NCBI RefSeq assembly: GCF_037893015.1
Contig: NC_133666.1
Coordinates: 460,194,594-460,258,593 of the forward strand
Source: Macrotis lagotis
Taxonomy: Eukaryota > Chordata > Mammalia > Peramelemorphia > Peramelidae
DNA: 64,000 nt
Direction: 5' to 3'
The translations under genes were made by a program, and so were the position numbers. Positions 1-11,314 of the stretch are shown here, piece by piece. Within the stretch, counting starts at the first letter, position 1, and the number at the start of each line of letters is the position of its first letter. A model generated the notes under the pieces. It did not search any database and was not told the origin of the DNA. It saw nothing but the letters and a program-made list of their open reading frames with translations.

Positions 1-279
1 ACCTAATATACCAGTAACAAATGCAAAACAGTGAGTGCAAAGATAGCAAGCTTGAAAAAGCAAAAAATGCAAGTAAAAAAATCTACAACCACTGTATAAG
101 ATGCTCCCAGTTTTTAAACCCCAAATTTTTCGGAAAAAGGGTGGGTCTTAATACATGAGGGATTTCGATATGTACAAACTGGAAATAATTAGATTTCTTT
201 ATCCCCTCCCCAACGGGGGGGTGGGGGTGGGGTGGGCCGGGGATCAGGGAAATCACTAGCCCTAAATAGGATCAAAAAA
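1..279. other. Intergenic, no gene; G-rich tract
   Basis: AT-rich sequence with no coding or repeat signal that I recognise. At about 214-243 there is a G-rich tract with several runs of three or more G, which could fold as a G-quadruplex on the + strand. Confidence 0.5.
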
Positions 280-545
280 TGCTTCCTGTAGAAGATGGGA
301 TTTTAGCTAGAACTTGAAGGGATGCCAGGAGAATCAGATAAAGAGGTACCAGACATTTAGGGTCAGGAGAGAGTGTATCTTTCTTGTTCAAGGAACAGCA
401 AGGAAGTTAGTGTCACAAGATTATAGAATATGTGGGGATAGAGCAAGGTATAAGAAGACTGAAAAGGTAGGAGGGGGTTCAAGCTGTAAAGGTTTTAGTC
501 CCATATCTACTTACTTCAATTCTCCACCCATCATACAACATCCCT
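280..545 (+). repeat. Fragment of long GA-rich dispersed repeat
   Basis: This stretch (from 'cttcctgtagaagatggg' through 'gaacagcaaggaagttagtg' to 'gtataagaagactg') resembles segments near 8290-8530, 43620-43740 and 51800-52060. They look like copies of one old dispersed family, several kb long when intact. I cannot name the family. The short reading frame here is not a gene. Confidence 0.6.
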
Positions 546-1185
546 GAGTGATAATTTACCTTTTGCTTGAATACTTCCAGTACCTAGGAGCTTACTGCCT
601 TTAAGACTGTCTATTTTCTATTCTATTTTCAGTTAGCTCTAATTACTGGAGAATTTTTTCTTATATTCAATCTAAATCTGCCTCCCTATAACTTTGATAT
701 ATTAATTAAAACAGGGTTCTGCCTCCCTCCACAATCAGATCTTTCCTATCATGTAGTCATTATCACCCCACCCAAAGTAAAATACCTATGGGGAGCAACA
801 AAATTAGTCTAATGATAAATTAGTCTTTGAGTTTGTAGCCCAGCTGCTTGTTTTCATAAACCTTTGGTAAATCATTTTGCCTGTGCTATGTGAAGAGTCA
901 CTAGCAAGAATGAAATCCTCCATGGATTATACATCTGTGATACCAATAGATATCACTAACTTTTGAGAAAAATTCTTGATGAATACTACCAAAATATGCT
1001 TTTTTAAAGCTAATCAGTTTATTGAGGTAACAAAAAATTAATTTATATTTAAAATTATCTGAATTCATGCCAGGCATAACTCGAGGAATAATGATGGATG
1101 TAAAAAAATCCAACTCATCTGTTATTTAAAATCCCTTTTAACAATACAGCATGAATTATTTGAATTTTTAAAAATTCTCTTCAAG
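546..1185. other. Intergenic, nothing recognised
   Basis: AT-rich DNA without a convincing reading frame, RNA gene or repeat. Confidence 0.4.
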
Positions 1186-1194
1186 GGGTGGTTA

Positions 1195-1349
1195 GATGGC
1201 GCAGTGGATAGAGCACCAGCCCTGGAGTCAGGAGTACCTGAGTTCAAGTCCGACCTCAGACACTTAATAATTACCTAGCTGTGTGGCCTTGGGCAAGCCA
1301 CTTAACCCCATTTGCCTTGCAAAAACCTAAAAACAAAAAAACAAAAAAC
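1195..1349 (+). mobile_element. Marsupial tRNA-headed SINE
   Basis: Near full-length copy with a tRNA-like head containing A-box and B-box (GAGTTCAAGTCC) sequences, a middle part ending in CCATTTGCCTTGC, and an A-rich tail. A 9-bp target-site duplication, TCTCTTCAA, lies at 1186-1194 and 1350-1358, which shows L1-type insertion. Low divergence and an intact duplication suggest a fairly young copy. Confidence 0.9.
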
Positions 1350-1358
1350 TCTCTTCAA

Positions 1359-2089
1359 CTAGCTTCTGCTAGGATATTTTCTGCTGATTTGGGGATTGTA
1401 GTTCTGTTGGAAAATAGGCTTCGGGCAATGATGGCAGAGGAATTCTGGGTAAGGAATCAATAAGTCCCTTGACTGGACAAATATCGGACCTATAAGTAAA
1501 AGTCTGAAAATACCATTTCTGAGTTTTAATCATTTTTACTGTTATCCATTGTCCATGGAGAACTCTAAAATAATAAGAACTAATAGAGCAAGGAAAATCT
1601 CTGTTACCTCAAGTCATTCATACAAGTCACAGTTACTTCAAGAAATCTAGGACCCATTTCTCAAATACTTAGCATATATGCTACCAACAACTAAAAAATA
1701 CCACCGAATATTATAAAATATATGGATAACAAATTTCTAACTAATATGACTCCCAGTTGAGTGCATAAGTATAAAGAAATAGAATAGCAACTTCTATAAT
1801 CAGAAAACCAGAAATGTTAAGGTGACTTGATACCTTAGTATATTTAATAGTATATTCATAGTATATTTAAAATTCACTAGTATGTATATTCAAATCTTTG
1901 GAAGAGATCTATATCCCATCTTTTCCTACACAATCCAAAGTAAATTTAAGTCTTTTGTATTCAATTACACAATACATGCAATAGTGAATATGGCTGTGAT
2001 CAAAATCTGAATGACCTAGATCTAAATCCTTCCTCTAACTCATGATGTCTGTAAGTTTGAGCAAAAACTTAAATTCTCAGTATTCTAGA
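1359..2089. other. Intergenic, nothing recognised
   Basis: AT-rich sequence. Around 1990-2080 there is a faint resemblance to a CORE-SINE middle region, too weak to call. Confidence 0.35.
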
Positions 2090-2300
2090 CTAGTGCTGTC
2101 AAATAGAAATAGGAGCCACTAAACCATGTGAGACCAACATAATTTGTTTATTAAATATTTCCAAATTAAATTTTAATCTGACTTGGGCCTCACTTGAGAG
2201 AATATTGGGATGCATGATGAGGGGAAAAGGGAACTCTACTTTTAACACCTCACAGACTAGAAGTTGCAAAGGTGTCATCTTGCATTGGTAGAAGGAGCTC
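2090..2300 (+). repeat. Old MITE-like repeat remnant
   Basis: The segment 'gtgctgtcaaatagaaatag ... ttaatctgacttgggcctca' resembles a common marsupial non-autonomous DNA-transposon-like repeat. The following 'ttgcaaaggtgtcatcttgc' (2263-2283) recurs at 3455-3474, so this part is also dispersed. Family assignment is uncertain. Confidence 0.4.
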
Positions 2301-2939
2301 TAGATTTCTTTCTTAAGTTTCCTTGTGAATTTTAAAATCAGATTGGCTCTTTAGGCAAGGATTAGTTAAGGAATTCAGAGATCCCAAATATATAGTATTA
2401 ACCTAGAATAGCCTACAGTAGTATAGTTCCTGCCTGGGAAGGTTCCAAAATGGTTGGATAATGTAGAATTGACCTCTCAAACAAAAAGGGAAGTGTGAAG
2501 TTTGTTTAAGTGGTGGTTGGACACAGAGGGAGGAGAAAAACATAATGGGCTGTGACTCTGGGAACTACCAGCTCCCAAAGTAAATAAACCATTTAAGTGT
2601 GTACAAATGATAAGGACATAATACCAAGAAATATACAAGTATCACATAATGAATGAAAAGTTACCTTTTAGCCCTCTCTTTTAAAAGACTATGGATAGAG
2701 TCTTGGGGTTGTCCAACATTTTATCCTTTTACAAAAGAAATAGAAAAAAAATGTATCCTCATTGTACAAACTGTACAAATTAATATGAAAATGAATAGAA
2801 AATCCACAACTGCATGTTCTACCTCCTATAAAGGAAGAAGATCAAGGGATTATAGATTTAGAACTAGAAGGGAATGTAGGGAAGGAATACTTAACTTTTT
2901 TGGTGTCATAGACCTTTTTCTGAGTCTGGATAATCCCAT

Positions 2940-3195
2940 AGCATCTAGATGGTCCAGTAGATAGAGGGCTGGATCTGGAGTCAAAAGGACCAGAGTTCAA
3001 ATTTGGCCTAATTTACTGTGTGACTATGGCTAAGTTACTTCAACTCTGTCTGCCTCGGTTTCCTTACTTGGAAAATAAGGAATATAATAGAACCTACCTC
3101 TCAGGGTTATTGTGCTGATCAAATGAAATAATATTTGTAAACAGAGTTTTGCAAACTTTAAAGTACTTTATAAGTGTTAGTGATAATTATTAAAT
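2940..3195 (+). mobile_element. CORE-SINE (MAR1/THER1-like)
   Basis: Older, longer SINE type: tRNA-like head, CORE region (tgtgactatggctaagttac), then the 'tttccttacttggaaaataa ... cctacctctcagggttattg ... aatatttgtaaacagagttt' tail typical of MIR-related marsupial SINEs. It is diverged. Just upstream, 2831-2937 carries weak L3/MITE-like fragments. Confidence 0.75.
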
Positions 3196-3255
3196 GTATG
3201 AAATAAAATACATATGACTATAAATAAAACCAATTTTGAAATAGAAAGAGAGGAG

Positions 3256-3394
3256 AGGGGTGGCTAGGTGACACAGTGGATAGAGCACCAGCCCTGGAGT
3301 CAGGAGTACCTGAGTTCAAGTCCGACCTCAGACACTTAATAATTACCTAGCTGTTGTGGCCACTTAACCCCATTTGCCTTGCAAAAACCAAAAA

Positions 3395-3426
<32 letters not shown>

Positions 3427-3428
3427 AA
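3256..3428 (+). mobile_element. Marsupial tRNA-headed SINE, internally deleted
   Basis: Same family as the copy at 1195. It lacks about a dozen bases after 'ctagctgtgtggcc' (the 'ttgggcaag' block) and ends in a long A/GA tail. A probable target-site duplication, GAAATAGAAA, flanks it at 3238 and 3429. Confidence 0.85.
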
Positions 3429-3454
3429 GAAATAGAAAATACTTCTAAATTAAA

Positions 3455-3740
3455 TTGCAAAGGTGTCATCTTGCTCAGGTAGAAGGAGCTCTAGCCTATG
3501 GAAGTTCCATGTACTAATGAAATTAAAGACTGAAATAGAAATTGAAATAGAAAAATAAATTCACAGAACCTGGGTTATGAATCCCTGCCCTAGAGAACAT
3601 CTAGTCCAGCTGATGAATGAACTACATATGAAGAAACTGAGACCCATAGAGATGAAGTGATCTGCCGAGTCTCACAGGCCAGAGGTAAAATTTGAATCCA
3701 AGTCCTCTACTCCAAAATCAACTCTAAGTAGACAAAGACC
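3455..3740. repeat. Dispersed repeat plus MIR3/L3-like remnant
   Basis: The first part repeats the 2263-2300 sequence. The second part ('gagaacatctagtccagctg ... gaagaaactgagacccatag ... gaatccaagtcctctactcc') is the commonly seen reverse-orientation MIR3-like sequence. Both are old and diverged. Confidence 0.5.
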
Positions 3741-4062
3741 TAGTCAGATACCAATGCCTAGCATCTGTCTCATTGTCAGTAATTTATTTTTGTTAATTTA
3801 TTTCATTTTCGAAATGGAGACTTTTTTGGAAAGGTGTCTCGTCCGTTTTTTTTTTTTTTTTTTTGCCTTTTATTGTAGTGTTGTGCTTTGAGTGGAAATT
3901 ATGAAAACCACAAGCAGTTTCCTTTTCAATCTTGCAAAGCTCCTCAAAGATACAAGTGATTGAAACTTTTTTGTGTTATTTCTAGAAAAAATGCTAATGA
4001 TGAGTGGCCATCTTAGTATTCCTGGGAAGCCTCATCCTTGCTAATAAGAAGCCACAAGGTAG

Positions 4063-4204
4063 GGGGCAGCTAGGTGGCGTAGTGGATAGAGCACCAACCC
4101 TGGAGTCAGGAGGACCTGAGTTCATATCTGGTCTCAGACATATAATAATTACCTAGCTGTGTGACCTTGGACAATTCACTTAACCCCACTGTCTTGCAAA
4201 AACT
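4063..4204 (+). mobile_element. Marsupial tRNA-headed SINE
   Basis: Copy of the same SINE family, from GGGGCAGCTAGGTGG to CTTGCAAAAAC. It runs directly into a simple-repeat region that probably grew from its tail. Confidence 0.88.
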
Positions 4205-4299
4205 AATAAACAAATAAATGAATGAATGAATGAACAAACAAATAAACGAATGAATAAATAAGTAAATGAATGAATAAACAACCAAATAAATAAATGAAT

Positions 4300-4340
<41 letters not shown>
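4205..4340 (+). repeat. SINE-tail derived AAAT/GAAT and GAAA tandem repeats
   Basis: Units of AAATAAATGAATGAATGAAC type (4205-4298) are followed by about ten GAAA units (4299-4340). The open frames read through it on both strands are low-complexity artefacts. Confidence 0.85.
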
Positions 4341-4341
<1 letters not shown>

Positions 4342-5239
4342 GTGGGGTAGTAGAAAGAACCCTAGATTTGGAGGAAAAAGACCTGGATTTGCATCCCACT
4401 TTTCTACTTGCTTCTTGTATATGTCCTCCTTATTGGAGATGTCTCCGTCACACAGACCATGGGCAGATGCTGGGGAATCTAGTTTTTCTGGTCCATTGCC
4501 CCATTCAGAGATTATGAGAACTTTATGAACCGGCACTATCCAGTGCTTATTGTCATTTCCCTTTGCAAGTGCAGAGTTCACAAATCACAGAGAATGAAAA
4601 TGAGTATCCCCCCCACCAAGGAGTTCATGGCAAATAAAACCTATCAGCACCTCATGCCTCTAGCTCCCATCATCTGTAATCATGGGGGGGGTGTGGCAAG
4701 ATCCCCAGGAGTCCACGGTCCCCATTGGCGTCCTCCACATCTCCTGTGACAGTTCTCCAACATTCCAGCAGGTGGCTCCTGAGGGTGCTGCCATCACAGC
4801 TCCCTATGTCCCAGTTGGTTCTGCCTCTGAAAAGTCTTCACAACTGGCACCCAACATCCTGTCCTGAGCTTTTCAGGTGATGATGGTCCCAGAATGGGCC
4901 ATCCTCAGAAGCTCATACCATAGTGTGGAAGTTAGGAAGAACTCCAGAGATCTTTGTATCCAGCTTTAAAAAAAAAAAGACCAAATTCAAGACTCCCCCA
5001 CACACTCATTTCTTTAGTTGCTGTTGACTCTGGCCTCACAAAAAGTTGCTAATGATCAGGAATACCCCAATTTGCTAATCTTCCAGACAAATCTTTTTTT
5101 CCCCCAAACCAGGTCAGGTCAGGGTGACTTTCACAGCCTAATGCCTTTCCTTCCTATACCCCAACAAAGTAGTATATCTCCCTCCTACTTGTGTAGGTAC
5201 CTACCTTGAGTCTAAAACGGGTTCTTATGCCCAGGGTCC
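4341..5239. other. Intergenic, unassigned
   Basis: Mixed-composition DNA with a few short open frames (for example 4525-4749 and 4682-4867) that I do not recognise. No splice structure or family match seen. Confidence 0.35.
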
Positions 5240-5395
5240 AAAACAATAAAAATTTTTGATAACTAAATTTCAATATAATTCTTTTCCTTTGTAATCCTCT
5301 TTTTTTATTTTATACTTTTACAAAAATTCTAAGAATTCCATAGGCTTTCCCAGACTGGCAAAGGAATGCATAACACAAAAAGCCTTGAGAGCCTT
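5240..5395 (+). repeat. MITE-like repeat (MARNA-like)
   Basis: The segment 'tttcaatataattcttttcc ... cataggctttcccagactgg' matches the pattern of a second copy at 44985-45195, which begins with 'ttaacctggggtctgtgaac' and ends near 'gacacaacagagattaagaa'. These look like the ends of a short terminal-inverted-repeat element. Name from memory only. Confidence 0.45.
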
Positions 5396-5599
5396 GGCCT
5401 AGAGACTTGACAGAGTCCCCAGATCCCTATCTCCTACCCATATTCCTATCCTTCTAATGCCATGTAGGTGACATTTTTCAAACTATTTAAGACTGATAAC
5501 TTTGAAGATAGGAATGGTACTTCTTGGTGGACAAGGGTAGGGAGCCAAGTATATAATCAACTTTCTAGCATCACTCTGCAACAGGTAGATAAAACATTT

Positions 5600-5720
5600 T
5601 ACTTTTGTTATTAATATATGACCTTAACCAAATCACTTTAGACCTTTAGAACAAGATGTTTGGACTACATGATCTCTAAAGTCACTGACAACTCTAAATT
5701 CTATGATTCTTTGAATAACT
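5600..5720 (+). repeat. CORE-SINE 3' remnant
   Basis: 'gaccttaaccaaatcacttt ... tggactacatgatctctaaa ... aaattctatgattctttga' resembles the tail of older SINE/CR1-type elements. Confidence 0.45.
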
Positions 5721-6026
5721 TTTAGTTCTATAGGCAGCAAAGCCAAAGAAATCATTATCAGTCAAATTTGCTTCACTCATCTTTTGCCTAAATAAATGAC
5801 TTCAGGGACCAAAAGTCAATGACTGACCTATGACAGATCCAGCCTCACATAGTTAGTTAGGTTCTCAGAGTATATGATCAAAGTATATAATATCAAAGAT
5901 GTTGACTATAATATATGACTTCTAGGAATCTGGAAAAAAAGGCTATAAGATAAAGTTTATTAGGTTTTAATGAAAATTCTTTTTAAAAAAACATCAAAGT
6001 GTAGGTTTTTTGAAATAGGAAAATTT

Positions 6027-6189
6027 AGGGGTGGCTAGGTGGCACAGTGGATAGAGCACCAGCCCTGGAGTCAGGAGTACCTGGGTTCAAATCCAGTCTC
6101 AGACACTTGATAATTACCTAGCTGTGTGGCCTTGGGCAAGCCACTTAACCCCATTTGCCTTGCAAAAAAACCTTAAAAAAGAAAAAAAG
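6027..6189 (+). mobile_element. Marsupial tRNA-headed SINE, perfect 15-bp TSD
   Basis: Full-length copy bounded by the exact 15-bp duplication GAAATAGGAAAATTT at 6012-6026 and 6190-6204. It has an A-rich tail and is little diverged from the other copies. Confidence 0.93.
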
Positions 6190-6424
6190 GAAATAGGAAA
6201 ATTTGGTGTTGGAGCTTATAGGCACTGATTGATGTCATCATGATGATGCTATCAGTGTTATTATTAAAATTTATAGCTGAGATTTCTACAGCACTTCCTA
6301 TCTACAGGATTCTTTACATATATATGACTTCATTTGGTTCATATGACAATTGTGAATAGTATATGAAGTAAATATCCCTCATGAAACTAGTTTCTCTAAC
6401 TGTAAAGTCTATAAGATTTGAGAA

Positions 6425-6845
6425 ATTTTAGACTTGTGATGCAAAATACCATCTATATCCAGAGAAGGAACTGTAGAATTTAAATGAAGACCAAAGCTTA
6501 TTATCTTCAATTTTTAAAAGTTGTCTTATGTATTATGTCACTTTTTTCTACTCTTATGTTTTCTTTCTTCCATTTGGATCTGATTCTTCTCTTACAACAT
6601 GTTCAATATTGACCTATGTTTAACATAGTTATAAATATAGAACTTATAACATCACTTTCTGTCAAGGGGAAAGAGAAAAATCTAAAACTCAAAATCTTGC
6701 CAAAAAATGATTGGTAAAAACTACCATTGTATGTAATTGGAAAAACAAATAAAATATTTATATAATAAAAGAAGATTGGTTAAAACAAACTATCATTACA
6801 TGTACTTGGATAAACACATGAATAAAATATTTAATTTTTTAAAAA
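6425..6845 (+). mobile_element. L1 3' end (marsupial type)
   Basis: The segment 'cttgtgatgcaaaataccat ... tatccagagaaggaactgta ... aaaactcaaaatcttg' matches the 3' untranslated part also present at 11760-12060 and 56060-56340. The final 'gattggtaaaaactaccatt ... aataaaatattta' block appears twice (about 6708-6775 and 6772-6845). Confidence 0.75.
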
Positions 6846-7599
6846 AATACATAGATTTGAGAAAACTAAATCAAATTTGTACATTCTTTGAATGCTGGAT
6901 TTTTGACTTTTAATAGAAATTATTTCAGTTATCAACAGTTGGTTCTTTTACATAATTCTTAAAAATTCTTAGGTACAGCTAGATCTCCAGGCAGATTTAT
7001 TCATAAGATTGATGGCATTTCTCAATGCAGAGGCATTACTTGTTACTGTACATATCATTGCCTTCCCAACTTTCCCATGTCTATAAATCCTTCATAAAAG
7101 GTGGAGCCAACATACTGGGATCTGCCCCATATCTCTTCACCTTATGTGGTATTAATACCACACATGTGCTGTCCATCTGTTATCTCTAGCTCTTCCTACA
7201 ATATCAACCCACCTCCTTTTCCAGATATATATCTCTTTGATGATATCGCTTACACTGCCTTTTGCATGCAACTCGTCATTGTTAATATGCTACAATTTAT
7301 TTACACCCACCATATGTATCCCTTCCTTTGTCCTTCCCATAACCTATAATTTTTTTTTTCAGAGACTGCAATATTCCATAACTTGTAGCTATAGAGTATC
7401 GCCAAAGATGGATGTGGGTTTCAGGGGAAAGTCTAGGATCATTGAGGGCCCTGCTCAGTTTCCCAAATGCAATCTAATCTTCTCACTTGCTCTTTTTTAA
7501 TTCCAGGCCCTGATTATTATCCATCTCTTATAGCTGTTCAAAATATGTGATGATGGAATAAGTTGTCTATTCAACAACACAGTCTTCTTCCACTTAGTT

Positions 7600-8075
7600 T
7601 TGCCTTTGTGGGTTTGTAGCTGGGCAGCTGGGATTCTCATGTAAAAGGTTCTGTGGTTTTCTTGGACTTGATACAATTAACAAAATGCCGTTCATCAAAA
7701 GGAACATCTGGAGACTCACAATCTAAAGGGAATTACTCTTATTTTTGGATTCTGTGGTAGACATATTCTAAGACAATAGCAAGCAACTTTGGAAAATCTA
7801 CATTTTCCTGTTTCATGCCTCATTAAACAATAATCAGGTGATAGTCAACTAAAACTATCTTGATTTCCCCTACCGTAGTTGGATATGATCTTAATGTATG
7901 ATCCTTTTGAAGGAGAGTCCTTAAAAATGCATTTTGTTCTACCAAATCAAATGCATTTTAATAGTCAATCAATATGAAGCACATCTTGTATTTTCTGTAC
8001 CCTTCAGTCAATTGTATGACTGCTATAGGATGTTGTTTCCAAATTCTTCTATTTTCTTCAAGGATGCTCTTGATA
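7600..8075 (-). mobile_element. RTE-like LINE fossil, reverse transcriptase part
   Basis: On the - strand around 7958-8060 the translation reads YRKYKMCFILIDY, then, after an in-frame stop, AFDLVEQNAF. This has the form of reverse-transcriptase motif A of RTE/BovB-type LINEs. The frame is broken by stops elsewhere, so this is a dead copy. Sequence from 6990 to 7600 may be more of the same element but I cannot show it. Confidence 0.55.
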
Positions 8076-8530
8076 AGCCAAATCAACAAGTATTTATTAA
8101 ATGCCTTCTCAATGACACATACTTTGCTACACAATGGGAATATGAAAGGCAAACAACATCCCTTGTCCCTTGCTTACAATCTAATAAGGGAAACAACAGG
8201 CAAACAATCAGGTCCAAAAAGAGACATGTACAGTTTCAATGGGAGACAATCTCAGAGGGAAGGCACTAACATTAAAGGGGATTAGAAAAGGCTTTGCAGA
8301 AAGTAGAATTGTAGCTGGGACTTACGGCCAGGAAATAGAAATGAGGATGGAGTGAATTCTAGGCACAGTGATATAAATAATAACTCAGAGTCTGAAGATA
8401 GAGGGTCTTGTGTGAGAAGCAGCAAGGAGATGTGTCACTCAACTGTAGAGTACATAGAAGAGAGTAAGGTGTAAGAAGCCTGGAAAAGTAGGAGAGGAGC
8501 CAAATTATGAAGGGCTTTAAAAGCCAAACT
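8076..8530 (+). repeat. Long GA-rich dispersed repeat, left part
   Basis: 'caacaagtatttattaaatg ... cttgcttacaatctaataag' is the usual start of the long family seen at 43470, 51560, 53190, 53920, 55130 and 60700, followed by its GA-rich body. It is interrupted at about 8531 by a 7SL-derived insertion and resumes at 8818. Confidence 0.65.
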
Positions 8531-8540
8531 GCCTCATTGT

Positions 8541-8817
8541 GCCGGTGAATAACAGTAATCATTACTTCTGGGGGAATCTGTGGCTAATAGATGGCTTTAC
8601 CTCGGGAGCCCTGAGCTGAGATTGGGCTAAGCCAATCAGGAGTCTGCACTAAGTGGAACAATGATAAGGTGATCCCCAAGGGTGGGTGAGCCACCAGGAA
8701 ATGGAAGTTGTTCAAAAACCTCTATACCCATCAACACTAGGATCAGACTAGTAAATTGGCTATTGCACTTCCAGCACATGTGGTATGGGAACCATCAGTC
8801 TCAAAACAAACAAAAAT
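8541..8817 (+). pseudogene. 7SL (SRP) RNA retropseudogene
   Basis: About 260 nt align in order with the RNA of the signal recognition particle: a GCCGG start, a central part ending 'gtctgcactaagtggaac', 'aaggtgatccccaagg', 'gagccaccagg', then 'ctattgcacttccagc' and a 'cagtctc' end at 8802. An A-rich tail (8803-8817) follows. The order and the tail point to a nearly full-length processed copy inserted into the long GA-rich repeat. It is too diverged to be a functional SRP RNA. Identification is by eye from known 7SL structure. Confidence 0.7.
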
Positions 8818-9000
8818 AGAGGATTTTATATTTGATCTAGTAATGAGGGGTTTTCACTGGAGTTTATTGAATATGTGTGTGGAGCATTTTCATAAAGATT
8901 TTTAAAAGGTGAGAAAATAGGCTTATGGGTTAATTTTATGGATATTCTTTTGACTGCTTTTGTCCCCTGATTTTTCAATCATTTGATAGTTTTCTTTCTT
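8818..9000 (+). repeat. Long GA-rich dispersed repeat, right part
   Basis: 'gaggattttatatttgatct ... cactggagtttattgaatat' continues the family exactly where the left part breaks off; compare 52010-52060, where the same two blocks are contiguous. Confidence 0.6.
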
Positions 9001-9029
9001 TCAGATATTTTATGATTTTATCCCTAAAC

Positions 9030-9775
9030 ATATTTCTTCTTTCTTTTGAGCTCCAATCCCACATCTCTAACTGTCTAGTGGACATTTTGAACTGGATATC
9101 CTTTAGGAATCTCAAACTCAATAAATCTGAAATAGGATTCATTATCTTTTCCCCAAACCCTTTCCTTCTTTCTAACTTTCCTATTCTGCTAAGGGCACCA
9201 CCACCCTTCCTGTCTCCCAAGTTCACAGCTTTAGCACCATCCTTAGGTCCCACTCTCACTTACCCATAGAGTCACTCAATTGCCAAATCCTGTCACTTCA
9301 CATTCACAACATCTCTTACCCTTCTCTTCAGTGACACAGCCACCACTCTATATCAGGCCCTCATCACCTGAAATCTGGACTATTAAATAACTTTCTAATC
9401 TGTCTTTCTGCTTCTGCTCTTATTCTACTACAATTCAACCTCCACTCAGTTGTCAAGATGATTTTTTCAAACTCAGGTCTGATCACATCACCACATAAAT
9501 GCCAGTTACTCCCTATTATCTCCAGGAGCAAATATAAAGTCCACTGTTTGGCATTTGAGTCTCTTTATCATCTGCTCCCTTCCAGCTTTTATGGTCTTCT
9601 CTCCCTTTACTCTCATCCACATACTCTCCAGTCTTGTGATCTCAGTCTAGTTGCTTTTGTTTGCAAGCACTTGATCTTTCTGCTGATGGTTCCCCACAAT
9701 TGAAATGATCTTCCTTTTCACCACTACTTCTTGATATTTCTGACCTCTTTCAGAATTCAATTCAAACCCATATTT
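9030..9775 (+). mobile_element. L2 LINE fragment
   Basis: Diverged coding/3' part of an L2 element in sense orientation: 'aatctcaaactcaataaatc', 'catcacctgaaatctggact', 'tcaggtctgatcacatcacc', 'gccagttactccctattatc' and 'tgatggttccccacaattga' occur in the order expected for L2. Frame is not maintained. Confidence 0.7.
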
Positions 9776-10120
9776 ACAAAAATTTTATAGTGGCTATTTT
9801 TGTCATATGAAAGAACTGGAAAGTGAAGGGGTGGCTAAGTAAATTGTGGTATATGAACACAATAAAATACTGCTTCTCCATAATAAATTTTGAAAGCCAA
9901 AGTTTCAGAAATATCTGGGAAAAAACTGTATAAACTGATACACAGTAAAGTGAACATAATAATGAAAACAATATATACAATAATAGCAACAATGTAAAGG
10001 CAAAAAATTAGAAAGGCTTAGGAAATATTAATTCAATGACCAACCATTATTCCAAAGGATAAATGATGAAACATTCCACCCATTTCCTGAGTTTCATGAT
10101 GGGCTCAAGTTGAAGGATAA
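9776..10120 (+). mobile_element. Degraded L1 3' fragment
   Basis: 'gaactggaaagtgaaggggt ... aaattgtggtatatgaacac ... cagtaaagtgaacataataa' follows the same order as the L1 3' ends at 11500-11700 and 55800-55990, with more divergence. Confidence 0.55.
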
Positions 10121-11035
10121 GTAATACATATTTTTGACACAGACAGCATGGAAGGAAATCTGTCTCAACTGCTCTCATGATAACCTTTTTAACAAATGGT
10201 TATCCTAAACCCTGTATGACAAGATGATGAAGCATCCTATGAAAACTTTCTTGACATGTGATGAAGCCAAGTTCCTCAAATCCCTCATTTACCTCTTCAA
10301 GGAGAACTTATGAGTTACCTTCCATTCAGCTGCAACTTCTTTACATCTTCTGGTTTTACTTATTTATATTCAGAATGTCAAGATAGCAATGGCTCACTTA
10401 CTGTCAATGCCTCATCCAGAGGATAAAGACAACTCATTTAGGGTATGTATCATGAGTTAAATCACTGTTGTAGCAGTCTAAAAAGTTTGTGGTTCTTAAT
10501 ATCTTCTTTCCCCATTGCCATTGCTCTGATGCTGTCATCGCAGGAGCAAGAGGAGGGAAACATGGGACTGAGGATCAATGTGCATCTTTCTTTGTTTTAT
10601 AGGATGCCAAAGAGAAGTAATGGCCAGGTTATTGGTGATGAGTGTCTCCATGCTTATCTAGGCTAGTTAGAGAACAGACATGGTCTGATCGCTGAAGCCA
10701 TGAAGCTTGCCTTTTACTCACACAGTGTTTGAGAACTCATGGTCAACTCTATACCTCATCAATTGCCTCATCATTGCCTCATCAACAGACTTGTACACAC
10801 AAAAAAAAATAAAGATTACAGACAGAAATATAGATAAAAGTTCTTTTGTTTGCATATTTAACCTCTCAATGGCTCAAATAAATCTCTGGGATTATAAATT
10901 GTATAGCATGTATTCATCTGTATTGGAAGGGAGTAGGTACATTTAAAAATACTTATTGTGGAAGGGTATATACAACACCAGGTACCACTCCCAAACAGCA
11001 AAATTCCTATGGATGTTGATAATGCCTCAAACTCA
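10121..11035. other. Intergenic, mostly unassigned
   Basis: No gene recognised. The stretch 10975-11035 ('aatgcctcaaactcaacatc') may be a further L2 scrap. Confidence 0.35.
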
Positions 11036-11039
11036 ACAT

Positions 11040-11290
11040 CTCAAACAATTATAGGATAGAGGAAAGAATATTGGTTTTAGAACTAGAGGACCAAATCTTG
11101 TCTCTGCTATTAACCATCTTTTTGATCTCAGGTAAGTATCTTAACCTCTTCAAGCCTGTTTCTTCATTACTTACTAATGTCAAATATATACATGTGATTC
11201 TGGACAAATCAGTGAATCTTTCTCAATTTCCTCATCTGGACAATAAGGTTAATAATAGTACCTACCCCTCGATATTGGAGATGTGAGAAA
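11040..11290 (+). repeat. CORE-SINE / MIR-like remnant
   Basis: 'gaaagaatattggttttaga ... gtctctgctattaaccatct ... caatttcctcatctggacaa ... aatagtacctacccctcgat' follows MIR-type order (tRNA-like head, CORE, tail). Confidence 0.6.
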
Positions 11291-11314
11291 ACTGAGACAC
11301 TAATGAATTATGGG

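Noticed and set aside
1195..1270. tRNA gene candidates (A and B box) in SINE heads
   Set aside because: They are tRNA-derived SINE promoters; the heads do not fold into intact tRNAs and recur in more than a dozen copies.
4106..4581. Two - strand frames with serine/phenylalanine/isoleucine-rich repeats
   Set aside because: They are translations of the AAAT/GAAA tandem repeat and SINE tail.
7934..8285. Overlapping + strand frames of 103-111 codons
   Set aside because: They are antisense shadows of the RTE reverse-transcriptase fossil and the long repeat start.
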